Source: Alphaproteobacteria bacterium
Lineage (GTDB): Bacteria; Pseudomonadota; Alphaproteobacteria; Rhodospirillales; Magnetospirillaceae
Direction of reading: 5' to 3'
Assembly (NCBI GenBank): GCA_015232485.1
Contig: JADFZP010000208.1
Coordinates: forward strand, 1 to 6,231
Length of the DNA stretch: 6,231 nt
Shown one piece after another: positions 1 to 5,488 of the stretch. Every line of letters begins with the position of its first letter. The stretch's first letter is position 1. Position numbers and translations under genes: made by a program. The notes below the pieces were generated by a model, which was not told the origin of the DNA, ran no database searches, and saw only the letters and a list, made by a program, of their open reading frames with translations.

Positions 1-135
1 TTTCCCCCACGGAGCCGCGTGGATGGCCGGATCAAGTCCGGCCATGACGAAGCGGGCGGCGAATTGCCCGTGCTTGACACGGGCATCCCACGTTTCCCCC
101 ACGGAGCCGCGTCGGCCATGACGAAGCGGACGGCG
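1..135. repeat. REP/BIME-like intergenic repeat with two hairpins and a duplicated flank
   Basis: A 20-bp block at 1-20 recurs exactly at 93-112. The sequence after it, 39-61, recurs at 113-135 with one mismatch (22 of 23). The right copy equals the left copy with 18 bp (21-38) deleted, which removes the left arm and loop of the hairpin. Hairpin A has 9-bp arms at 23-31 and 37-45 with loop TCAAG. Hairpin B has 8-bp arms at 65-72 and 78-85 with loop CTTGA, the reverse complement of loop A, so the two hairpins look like one motif in opposite orientations. Stem-loops built on GGCC/GCCC arms around a TCAAG-type loop are, from memory, common dispersed repeats in alphaproteobacterial genomes. The element ends 5 bp from the stop codon of the histidine kinase. 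It could act as a transcript 3' end or an mRNA stabiliser, but there is no T-tract for a classical intrinsic terminator. Bases 1-140 hold no convincing gene. Confidence 0.75.
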
Positions 136-140
136 CCGTA

Positions 141-2774
141 TCAGATCGCCGCGCGCCTGCGCTCGCGGCGCACCAGATCGTGCAGCAGGGCCATCAGCAC
201 GGGCGGATCGACGGGCTTGTGCAGCAGGCGGAATCCGCTCTGCTGCGCTTGCTTGATGCGCTCGGGGCTGGTGTCTCCGGTCAGGATCACGCAAGGGGCG
301 GCGGCGCCGGTGGCGGCCAGGATGCGCCGCGACGCGTCCAGCCCGGTCTGCCCACCTTTCAGCCGGAAGTCGCTGAGCACCAGGTCGGGTCGCCGCCGCG
401 CCAATCCGCTCACCACCTCCTCGGCCGAGGCGCCCGACACCACCGTGCAGCCCCATTGGGTGAGAAGCAGATCGAGGCCCTCGCGCTGGCTGGGCTCGTT
501 CTCGACCACGGCGACCAGAAGCCCGACCAAGGCGGGGCTGTCGGTGGTCACCGGGGGGACGGGGGCCTGGATGGGACCGGCGGCGATCGGCACGTCGATG
601 CAGAAGCACGAGCCACGCCCCGGCACCGAGGTCACCTGGACCTGGTGCCCCAGTAGGCGGGCCATGCGGTCGACGATGGCCAATCCCAGCCCCAGGCCGC
701 GCGCCTGATCGCGCTCGGGATTCGAGACCTGGTAGAACTCCTGGAAGATGCTGTCCACCTCGTGCGGCTGGATGCCGATGCCGCTGTCGGCCACCATCAG
801 CCGCAGCATGTTCCCGCGCCGCCTGGCGCCCAGCACGACGCCGCCGCGCCGCGTATAGCGGAGCGCGTTGCTAAGCAGATTGCCGAGCACGCGGCCCAGC
901 AGCACCGGGTCGCTGCGTACCGCGACGCTACTTTTCACCACGGCGAGGCGCAGGTTCTTGGCGCGGGCCTGCAACGAGAACTCGTCGCCCAGCCGGGTCA
1001 GCAGATCGCCGACCGCGAATTCGGTCGGTTCGGCCTGCACGGTGCCGGCGTCCAGCCGGCCGACCTGGAGCAGCGCGTCGAGCAGACCATCGGCGGTCTT
1101 CATCGCCTCGCCCAGCTTCGACGCGATGTCGATGCTCTTGGGGTCGTCGAGGCGCTGGCGCAGGATGTGGAGGAACAGGTGCATGGCCTGAAGGGGCTGG
1201 CGCAGGTCGTGGCTGGCCGCCGCGAAGAAGCGCGCCTTGGCCTCGGTCGCCCGCTCGGCGCTGGCCTTGGCGGCCTCGAGCGCCTTCTGGGTGCGGTGCG
1301 CCTGCATGTGCCGCCCCAGGATTTCGGCGGCCGCCGAAAGGAAGGCGTTGTCGTCGCCGCCGCCATCGTCGAGCAGGAACAGCTCGATCTCGCCGACCGT
1401 GCGGCCATCGGCCAGCACCGGGCACGAGACCCGTCGTCCCAGGGCGCGGAAGCCGCTGCTTTCGAACACCTCGCCTTCCACGGTGACCCGCGCTCCGGCG
1501 TCCTCGACGCCGCCGGCCGAGCGCGGCAGCAGATCGACGGCTTGGCGGCAGACCTGCCGCCAGCCCAGCGCGGGATCGGTCGACAGCTTGGATAGGGCGT
1601 AAAGGCCGTTGACCTCGCGCACCCGCCGGCTAAGGGTCAGCGTCCGCACCTTCAGGCTCTCTTCGACGTGCCCGCGCACGGCGGCCTCGTCCTCCAGCCG
1701 CGCGTTGCTGGCGGCCAGCGCCTCGGTCAGCAGGCGCTGCCGGCGGTGGCGGCTTTCCCCTCCGGCCAGATAGGCGCAGATACCGGCGGTCATCACCAAA
1801 CCGGCCAGCGGAACCCAGGGCAGGAAGGGGCGCGGCGCGGCCAGCAGCTCGGGAAGCGGCCGCGCGATCAGCGACCAGGTGCGTCCGGCCACGGCGATCG
1901 GCTGCGACAGGTGGGGACCGGCGAGCACCGCCGCCTTGGAAAGCGGAGCGGGCGCCTGGACGTGCAGCGCCGAGGGCTCGTAATGGAGCGCGCCACCATC
2001 ATCCTCGTCATAAAGATAAAGGTCGACTGGATAGGGCGCCGAACCCTCCAAGGCCTTGCGCACGATCAGCGATATCCGGAACAGCCCGACCACATAGCCG
2101 CGCAGGCCCTCGTCGCAGGTCGCCGCCTCGCCCGGCGCATGAACCGGGCTGACCACCAGCACGCCGGCGCCTTCCTGCGCGAGGCGCAACTGGGGCGTGA
2201 TGATGGCGCGATCTTCCTGGCACGCCTTCCGCAGGGCCTCGCTTCGCTTGGGATCGGACGCGAGGTCGAGGCCCAGCACCGCCTCGTTGCCGGCCAGCGG
2301 CTCGACCTGGGTGACCGGCAGATAGCGCGCGCGGGTCGCGGCGGGAACCAGCCGGCCGGCGTCGTCGAGCTCGCGAATGGCGAAGTCGCGGTAGCCCATG
2401 GCCCGCATGCGCGCCTCGAACATCGGCCGCTCGTGATCATGCAGCACCGAGATCCATTCCAGCGCCTGCACCACTTCGGAGTCGCGCACCTGTTCGCGGG
2501 CGAAGGCGCGGAAATGGCCGCCGGTCAGGCCCGGGGTGACGGAGGCATAGGAATCGACGCCGCGGATGATCGACACGTCGCGGTTCAGGCGCTCGGCCAG
2601 CAGACTGGCGCGTTCGCTCACCTCCTGGCCGAAGCGCGCGGTTTGTTCGCGCTGGTGGGCCCGCTCGAACAGGATCATGGACCCCGCCGTCAGCAAAAGG
2701 CCGAGCACGGCGATGATGACGATCGGAGCATAAGGCCCCGGCTTTCGTTTGGCGAACCACATGGGCAGATGCAC
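141..2774 (-). CDS. CHASE-domain hybrid sensor histidine kinase with C-terminal receiver
   Basis: This 877-residue protein is an inner-membrane sensor that should autophosphorylate on histidine and pass the phosphate to its own receiver. Domains in order: TM helix about 17-36; a periplasmic CHASE-type ligand-binding domain about 65-240, including the stretch around FRAFAREQV and ALEWISVL; TM helix about 316-337; a coiled-coil linker about 340-385; a GAF-like region about 387-490; HisKA with the H-box SHDLRQPLQAM (phospho-acceptor H522); and HATPase_c with the N-box (N632, N636), G1 DSGIGI at 663-668, F-box IFQEFYQ and G2 GLGLGLAI at 693-700. The receiver spans about 752-870, with acidic pocket E758/E760, phospho-acceptor D802, T832 and K853. 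All catalytic motifs are intact. The first codon used is GTG at 2774; an ATG four codons later (2762) is equally possible, and neither has a clear Shine-Dalgarno sequence. It lies 52 bp after the HPP gene on the same strand, so the two are probably co-transcribed. No separate output regulator is adjacent. The CHASE ligand is unknown. Confidence 0.93.
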   Translation of the reverse strand: MHLPMWFAKRKPGPYAPIVIIAVLGLLLTAGSMILFERAHQREQTARFGQEVSERASLLAERLNRDVSIIRGVDSYASVTPGLTGGHFRAFAREQVRDSEVVQALEWISVLHDHERPMFEARMRAMGYRDFAIRELDDAGRLVPAATRARYLPVTQVEPLAGNEAVLGLDLASDPKRSEALRKACQEDRAIITPQLRLAQEGAGVLVVSPVHAPGEAATCDEGLRGYVVGLFRISLIVRKALEGSAPYPVDLYLYDEDDGGALHYEPSALHVQAPAPLSKAAVLAGPHLSQPIAVAGRTWSLIARPLPELLAAPRPFLPWVPLAGLVMTAGICAYLAGGESRHRRQRLLTEALAASNARLEDEAAVRGHVEESLKVRTLTLSRRVREVNGLYALSKLSTDPALGWRQVCRQAVDLLPRSAGGVEDAGARVTVEGEVFESSGFRALGRRVSCPVLADGRTVGEIELFLLDDGGGDDNAFLSAAAEILGRHMQAHRTQKALEAAKASAERATEAKARFFAAASHDLRQPLQAMHLFLHILRQRLDDPKSIDIASKLGEAMKTADGLLDALLQVGRLDAGTVQAEPTEFAVGDLLTRLGDEFSLQARAKNLRLAVVKSSVAVRSDPVLLGRVLGNLLSNALRYTRRGGVVLGARRRGNMLRLMVADSGIGIQPHEVDSIFQEFYQVSNPERDQARGLGLGLAIVDRMARLLGHQVQVTSVPGRGSCFCIDVPIAAGPIQAPVPPVTTDSPALVGLLVAVVENEPSQREGLDLLLTQWGCTVVSGASAEEVVSGLARRRPDLVLSDFRLKGGQTGLDASRRILAATGAAAPCVILTGDTSPERIKQAQQSGFRLLHKPVDPPVLMALLHDLVRRERRRAAI

Positions 2775-2785
2775 CGGACCACGGC

Positions 2786-2823
2786 TGGGGGAGGTCCCCC
2801 ACCATGGTGGTAGCGGCCTAGGC
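2786..2823. repeat. Cluster of three short palindromes between the HPP gene and the kinase gene
   Basis: Within the 52-bp gap there is an inverted repeat TGGGGGA-GG-TCCCCCA (2786-2801). It is followed by the perfect 12-bp palindrome CCACCATGGTGG (2799-2810), which shares its first three bases with the first repeat, and then by GCCTAGGC (2816-2823). The cluster sits immediately before the weakly marked start of the kinase. It may form RNA structure that lowers kinase expression relative to the HPP gene, or it may bind a protein. No run of T follows on the minus strand, so a standard terminator is unlikely. The role is inferred only from position. Confidence 0.5.
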
Positions 2824-2826
2824 GGG

Positions 2827-3330
2827 TCAAATGCGATTCGGGGGCATTCGCATGGGGTATGCGGTGCGCGGCGGCAATCGATGAACCATGGTGGCGATCA
2901 GGACCAGCGCGACGCTGCCCACCAGGATCGGCGCCAGCACGAATTCGAAGCCGAAATGGCCGGGCAGGATCACCAAAGGATCGGCGCCGGCCGGCGGGTG
3001 GGTCAGCCGCGCCATCGCCATCAAGGTGATCACCAGCCCGACGGTCAGCGCCATGCTGGCCGGTCCCGGCGGCAGCAGGGCGTCGGCGGCCACGCTGACC
3101 GAGGCGGCCAGCAAATGGCCGCCGATCACGTTGGCGGGCTGCGACAGCGGGCTTTCGGGAACGCTGAACAACAGCACGCAGGTCGCTCCGAACGGGGCGA
3201 TCAGCAAGGGGAGGCCGGCCCATTCGCCCAGCAGCGCGACCGCCGCCAGCCCGACCAGGGCGCCCAGCCCCGCTTTGAGCGCCCGTCGGCGGCAGGCGGA
3301 CGGCTGGTGCCGCCGAAGGAAATGACGCAA
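2827..3330 (-). CDS. HPP-family integral membrane protein, possible nitrite/anion transporter
   Basis: This 167-residue polytopic membrane protein has family hallmarks in the expected order: a basic N-terminus (RHFLRRHQP), PFGATCVLLF at 46-55, SPLSQPANVIGGHLL at 60-74, and the signature LTHPPAGADPL at 109-119, which includes the HPP triplet (111-113). About five hydrophobic segments can be placed, near 17-34, 40-58, 69-87, 90-110 and 127-148. Length is normal for the single-domain bacterial form. HPP-domain proteins of chloroplasts and cyanobacteria have been linked to nitrite transport; whether this protein carries nitrite is inference. The start is a TTG codon, chosen because no ATG or GTG exists in frame between it and the upstream in-frame stop (near 3376), and because GAGG lies 6 nt before it. 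An FNR-type box at 3406-3419 sits upstream. If the transcript starts about 41 bases from the centre of that box, near 3371, it leaves a leader of about 40 nt. The CAGAGT at 3383-3378 would be the -10 element, a weak match. Confidence 0.9.
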   Translation of the reverse strand: MRHFLRRHQPSACRRRALKAGLGALVGLAAVALLGEWAGLPLLIAPFGATCVLLFSVPESPLSQPANVIGGHLLAASVSVAADALLPPGPASMALTVGLVITLMAMARLTHPPAGADPLVILPGHFGFEFVLAPILVGSVALVLIATMVHRLPPRTAYPMRMPPNRI

Positions 3331-3336
3331 TGCGCA

Positions 3337-3340
3337 CCTC
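3337..3340 (-). promoter_or_regulatory. Ribosome binding site for the TTG-started HPP gene
   Basis: GAGG on the minus strand lies 6 nt upstream of the TTG at 3330. It supports TTG as the start codon in the absence of an in-frame ATG or GTG further upstream. Confidence 0.55.
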
Positions 3341-3405
3341 GCCCTGCTCGTGATTGCCGGATTGGCCCGATCCTGTCACTCTGTCGCAAAGGGAATGCGC
3401 CTCAT

Positions 3406-3419
3406 TTGATGGCGGTCAA
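3406..3419. promoter_or_regulatory. FNR/DNR-type box in the divergent promoter
   Basis: TTGAT-GGCG-GTCAA matches the FNR consensus TTGAT-N4-ATCAA at 9 of 10 positions. It lies in the 124-bp gap between the HPP gene (minus) and the first Crp/Fnr gene (plus). Its centre (3412.5) is 82 bp from the HPP start codon, which allows class II activation of HPP (centre at -41.5) with a short leader. On the plus side it is only about 42 bp from the regulator's ATG, so activation there at -41.5 would need an almost leaderless transcript; autorepression or a different start fits better. The adjacent regulators carry a matching E-x-x-S-R helix and are the obvious candidate binders, though a genomic FNR is also possible. 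Confidence 0.72.
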
Positions 3420-3454
3420 TTCCGGCCAAAGGTCAGGGAGTTCGGTCGAAGGTC

Positions 3455-4156
3455 ATGCCGACAGCCTCGTATGGCGCGGAAATCGCGCTTCAATTGAGGA
3501 TGGTCCCGCTGTTCGCCAGCGTGTCCACCCCCGATCTGGCCGCCTTGCTGGCCGATGCGGTGATCGAGGATCGGGAAGCCGGGGCGGTGCTCCTGCGGGC
3601 GGGCGAGCCGGCCTGCGATTTTTTCGTGCTGCTCTCGGGCCATGTGCGACTGACCGCCGAGACCGGCGGACGTTCCGAAACGGTCGAAATCCTCGGGGCG
3701 CCGGCCCTGTTCGGCGAGGCCGCGGTGTTTGACCACGGCCCCAACCCGGTTGGCGCCGAAGCGCTTGACGCGGCGCGCCTGCTGCGCGTACCGGGCGCGG
3801 GCTTCGTGGCCCGGCTCGAGCCCCGCTTCGATCTGATCCTGTCGATGCTGGGCGGCATCTCGTTCCGGCTGCGCGTCTTGGTGCGCCAGATCGCCGAACT
3901 CAAGCTGAAGACCACCGCCCAGCGACTTGGCGGGTTCCTGCTGACCTTGACCGAGGCGTCGGACGGCAGCGTCGAGCTTCGGTTGCCCTACGACAAGCGG
4001 CTGGTCGCCGAAAAGCTGGGCATGAAGCCGGAAAGCCTGTCGCGCGCCCTGGCCCGCCTTGCCCCGGTCGGCGTCAAAAGTTGTCCCGACGGCGTCGTCG
4101 CGGTGGCCGACGTGGCGCGGCTGCGCCGCTTCTCCCTTGAGGAGGATCTGGCCTGA
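3455..4156 (+). CDS. Crp/Fnr-family transcription regulator (DNR/NnrR-like), first of tandem pair
   Basis: This 233-residue cytoplasmic regulator has an N-terminal cyclic-nucleotide-binding fold about 17-110 (PLFASVSTPDLAALL, then LFGEAAVF), a dimerisation helix about 121-150, and a winged helix-turn-helix about 155-225. The recognition helix PESLSRALARL contains E193, S196 and R197, the E-x-x-S-R pattern that FNR uses to read TTGAT. There is no N-terminal cysteine cluster (only C54 and C210), so a 4Fe-4S oxygen sensor of the FNR type is unlikely. The cAMP-binding Arg-Ser of CRP is replaced around NPVGAEA (97-103). By exclusion this points to the NO- or redox-responsive DNR/NnrR side of the family, but the signal cannot be read from sequence. 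The ATG at 3455 gives an N-terminus like that of the next gene; the GAAGG before it is only 2 nt away. A second ATG at 3500 has GAGG directly abutting it, so the start is not fully certain. The gene ends one base into the next gene. Confidence 0.9.
   Translation: MPTASYGAEIALQLRMVPLFASVSTPDLAALLADAVIEDREAGAVLLRAGEPACDFFVLLSGHVRLTAETGGRSETVEILGAPALFGEAAVFDHGPNPVGAEALDAARLLRVPGAGFVARLEPRFDLILSMLGGISFRLRVLVRQIAELKLKTTAQRLGGFLLTLTEASDGSVELRLPYDKRLVAEKLGMKPESLSRALARLAPVGVKSCPDGVVAVADVARLRRFSLEEDLA
4139..4145 (+). promoter_or_regulatory. Strong Shine-Dalgarno for the second Crp/Fnr gene
   Basis: GAGGAGG lies inside the 3' end of the first regulator gene, 10 nt before the ATG at 4156. With the TGATG stop-start overlap it indicates efficient, coupled translation of the two regulators from one transcript. 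Confidence 0.7.
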
Positions 4157-4854
4157 TGCGCATGTTGTCTCCCGCCGACGCGGCGGTGCTGGCCGCCACC
4201 CCGCTGTTCGCCGGCATCGCCCAGGACGACTTGGCCTTCCTGCTGGACGCCGCCTCGGAATTGGGCATGACGGATGGCGGGTTGCTGTTCAGCCAGGGTG
4301 ATCCGGCGGATCGCTTTTTCCTGGTGCTGGAGGGGCGCGTCAATCTTTTCGCGCTGACCGAGCGCGGCGATCAGACGGTGATCGAGGTTATCGAAAAGGG
4401 CTGGACCTTCGCCGAGGCGGCGATCTTCTCGTCGGGCTCGTTCCCCCTCAACGCCGAGGCGACTCCCGGCACGCGGCTGTTGCGGATTCCGGCGGCGCCC
4501 TTTTTGCGCCGGCTGTCCGAGCGCCGGAAGTTCGCGTTCGAGATGCTGGCCGGCCTTAGCCGCTGGCAGCGCCACCTGTTGCGCGAGATCGGCGATCTGC
4601 GCAGCAAATCCCCGGTTCAGCGGCTGGGCTCGTTCATCCTGTCGCTCACCGAGGCGACCGCCGAGGGCGAGGCGCGGCTGCGCCTGCCGCTCACCAAGGC
4701 GGTGCTGGCCAGCCGGATCGGCATCACGCCGGAAAGCCTGTCACGGGCGCTGGCCCGCTTGAAGCCGGTCGGCGTCGGAGTGCGGGGCAGGGAGGTGGTG
4801 GTGGCCGATTTGACCGCCCTGCGCCAGTTCTGCCAGGGGTCGCTCGATTGTTGA
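4156..4854 (+). CDS. Crp/Fnr-family transcription regulator (DNR/NnrR-like), second of tandem pair
   Basis: This 232-residue protein has the same architecture as its upstream neighbour: a cNMP-binding-like fold about 16-110, a dimerisation helix about 121-150, and a winged HTH about 154-225. The recognition helix PESLSRALARL (E193, S196, R197) is identical to the neighbour's, and the stretch ESLSRALARL-x-PVGV differs at only one position. The sensor half is more diverged: the family FGE motif reads FAE here (85-87), and the cAMP-contact region is FPLNAEA (96-102) without Arg-Ser. The only cysteines are C225 and C232 at the extreme C-terminus, so there is no FNR-like iron-sulphur site. Both proteins should therefore read the same DNA boxes but may respond to different signals. 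The start ATG overlaps the preceding stop by one base and is preceded by GAGGAGG. The stop codon lies inside a candidate FNR/DNR box that serves the next gene. Confidence 0.9.
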   Translation: MRMLSPADAAVLAATPLFAGIAQDDLAFLLDAASELGMTDGGLLFSQGDPADRFFLVLEGRVNLFALTERGDQTVIEVIEKGWTFAEAAIFSSGSFPLNAEATPGTRLLRIPAAPFLRRLSERRKFAFEMLAGLSRWQRHLLREIGDLRSKSPVQRLGSFILSLTEATAEGEARLRLPLTKAVLASRIGITPESLSRALARLKPVGVGVRGREVVVADLTALRQFCQGSLDC

Positions 4855-4871
4855 ACCTTAACAAAAGTCAA
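4851..4871. promoter_or_regulatory. Two overlapping FNR/DNR-like boxes upstream of the DUF2249 gene
   Basis: TTGAA-CCTT-AACAA (4851-4864) matches the FNR consensus at 8 of 10 positions and overlaps the stop codon of the second regulator. TTAAC-AAAA-GTCAA (4858-4871), shifted by 7 bp, resembles the looser TTGAC-N4-GTCAA form, with one mismatch. The second is the core of an inverted repeat, CCTTAAC-AAAA-GTCAAGG (4856-4873), with one imperfect pair. With the centre of the first box at -41.5, the transcript would start near 4899, 26 nt before the ATG at 4925. I see no convincing -10 hexamer. This suggests the DUF2249/membrane gene pair has its own regulated promoter. Confidence 0.55.
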
Positions 4872-4913
4872 GGTACCTAGGTCCGAGATCGCGGCAAGGT
4901 CGCGACTGCACCT

Positions 4914-4918
4914 GGGAA
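4914..4918 (+). promoter_or_regulatory. Weak ribosome binding site for the DUF2249 gene
   Basis: GGGAA is 6 nt before the ATG at 4925. It is a modest match but the only one at proper spacing, and it supports this start. Confidence 0.4.
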
Positions 4919-4924
4919 CCCGAG

Positions 4925-5488
4925 ATGAACCCGAATGACACCCCGCCCTGGCTGAACACGGCCGACGTCGTCGCAACCGTCGATGCCTGCGCCTTGCTGG
5001 CCGATGGCTTTGATCCCTTGGGCGCGGTGATCGACGCCGCGATGGCCGTTCCCGACGACGCGGTGCTCGCCGTCGAGGCGCCCTTCGACCCCATGCCCAT
5101 GCGGCACGTCCTCCGCGGGATGGGATTTTCGTCATTCTCGCAAGCCTTGGGCGAGGGGCGCTGGCGGGTCAGCTTCCGCCGCGACGGCGGGCAATCGGAA
5201 TTGCCCGCCATGGCCCGCGACAATTGCCCGATGGCCGAGGTTGGCGCTCCGGTCTGGCGGACGGAGGGCGAGGTTCATATCGATGTGCGCGGGCTGGCGG
5301 CGCCGCAGCCCATGGTGTCGATCCTCAGGCTTCTGGTGGTGCTGCCGCCGGGGCTGCCGGTGATCGTCCATCACGAGCGCGAACCCCTATACCTCTATCC
5401 GGAACTCGCCGAGCGCGGCTGGAACTGGGCCGCCCTGTCCGGCGAACCCGGCGAGGTGCGCTTGCGCCTGACCCGGACGGTGTCCTGA
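4925..5488 (+). CDS. Protein with two DUF2249-like domains
   Basis: This 187-residue soluble protein has no signal peptide or membrane segment. The C-terminal half (about 117-183) is a good DUF2249 domain: it opens with HIDVRGLAAPQPMVSILRLL and contains HHEREPLYLYPELAERGW, the family's hallmark His/Asp-x-Arg-Glu-Pro and LYPEL-x-x-RGW elements. The N-terminal half (about 15-85) has the same layout in a diverged form: a short strand, PLGAVIDAAMAVP, then EAPFDPMPMRHVLRGMGF and a final WRVSFRR strand. This suggests an internal duplication. The two halves are joined by a linker containing C101. The biochemical function of DUF2249 is not established; from memory, it is often fused to or near hemerythrin-like and NO-related genes. 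The gene has candidate FNR/DNR boxes upstream. Its stop overlaps the start of the following membrane-protein gene by one base (TGATG), so the two are translationally coupled and probably act together. Confidence 0.85.
   Translation: MNPNDTPPWLNTADVVATVDACALLADGFDPLGAVIDAAMAVPDDAVLAVEAPFDPMPMRHVLRGMGFSSFSQALGEGRWRVSFRRDGGQSELPAMARDNCPMAEVGAPVWRTEGEVHIDVRGLAAPQPMVSILRLLVVLPPGLPVIVHHEREPLYLYPELAERGWNWAALSGEPGEVRLRLTRTVS

Noticed and set aside
23..85. Intrinsic terminator for the kinase gene
   Set aside because: The hairpins are real but neither is followed by a T-tract in the minus-strand direction, so I list them only as part of the repeat.
19..708. Open frame of 229 codons starting in the left-edge repeat
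   Set aside because: It begins inside the REP-like element and runs antisense through the receiver domain of the kinase. The product is Arg/Ser/Thr-rich with no domain.
762..1595. Open frame of 277 codons on the plus strand opposite the HisKA/ATPase region
   Set aside because: It is antisense to the most conserved part of the kinase, low in complexity, and has no family resemblance.
1668..2813. Long open frame of 381 codons on the plus strand opposite the kinase
   Set aside because: It lies entirely against a kinase gene with intact conserved motifs. Its product is rich in Arg, Gly, Gln and His with no recognisable domain, as expected of a shadow frame in GC-rich DNA.
2749..3732. Open frame of 327 codons on the plus strand spanning the HPP gene, the divergent promoter and the start of the first regulator
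   Set aside because: It would cover the FNR-type box and two well-supported genes in other frames. Its product is a compositionally biased Gly/Arg/Gln sequence.
3455..4854. Calling either regulator a true oxygen-sensing FNR or a cAMP-binding CRP
   Set aside because: Neither has the N-terminal cysteine cluster of FNR or the Arg-Ser cAMP contact of CRP. Only the DNA-recognition helix is FNR-like.
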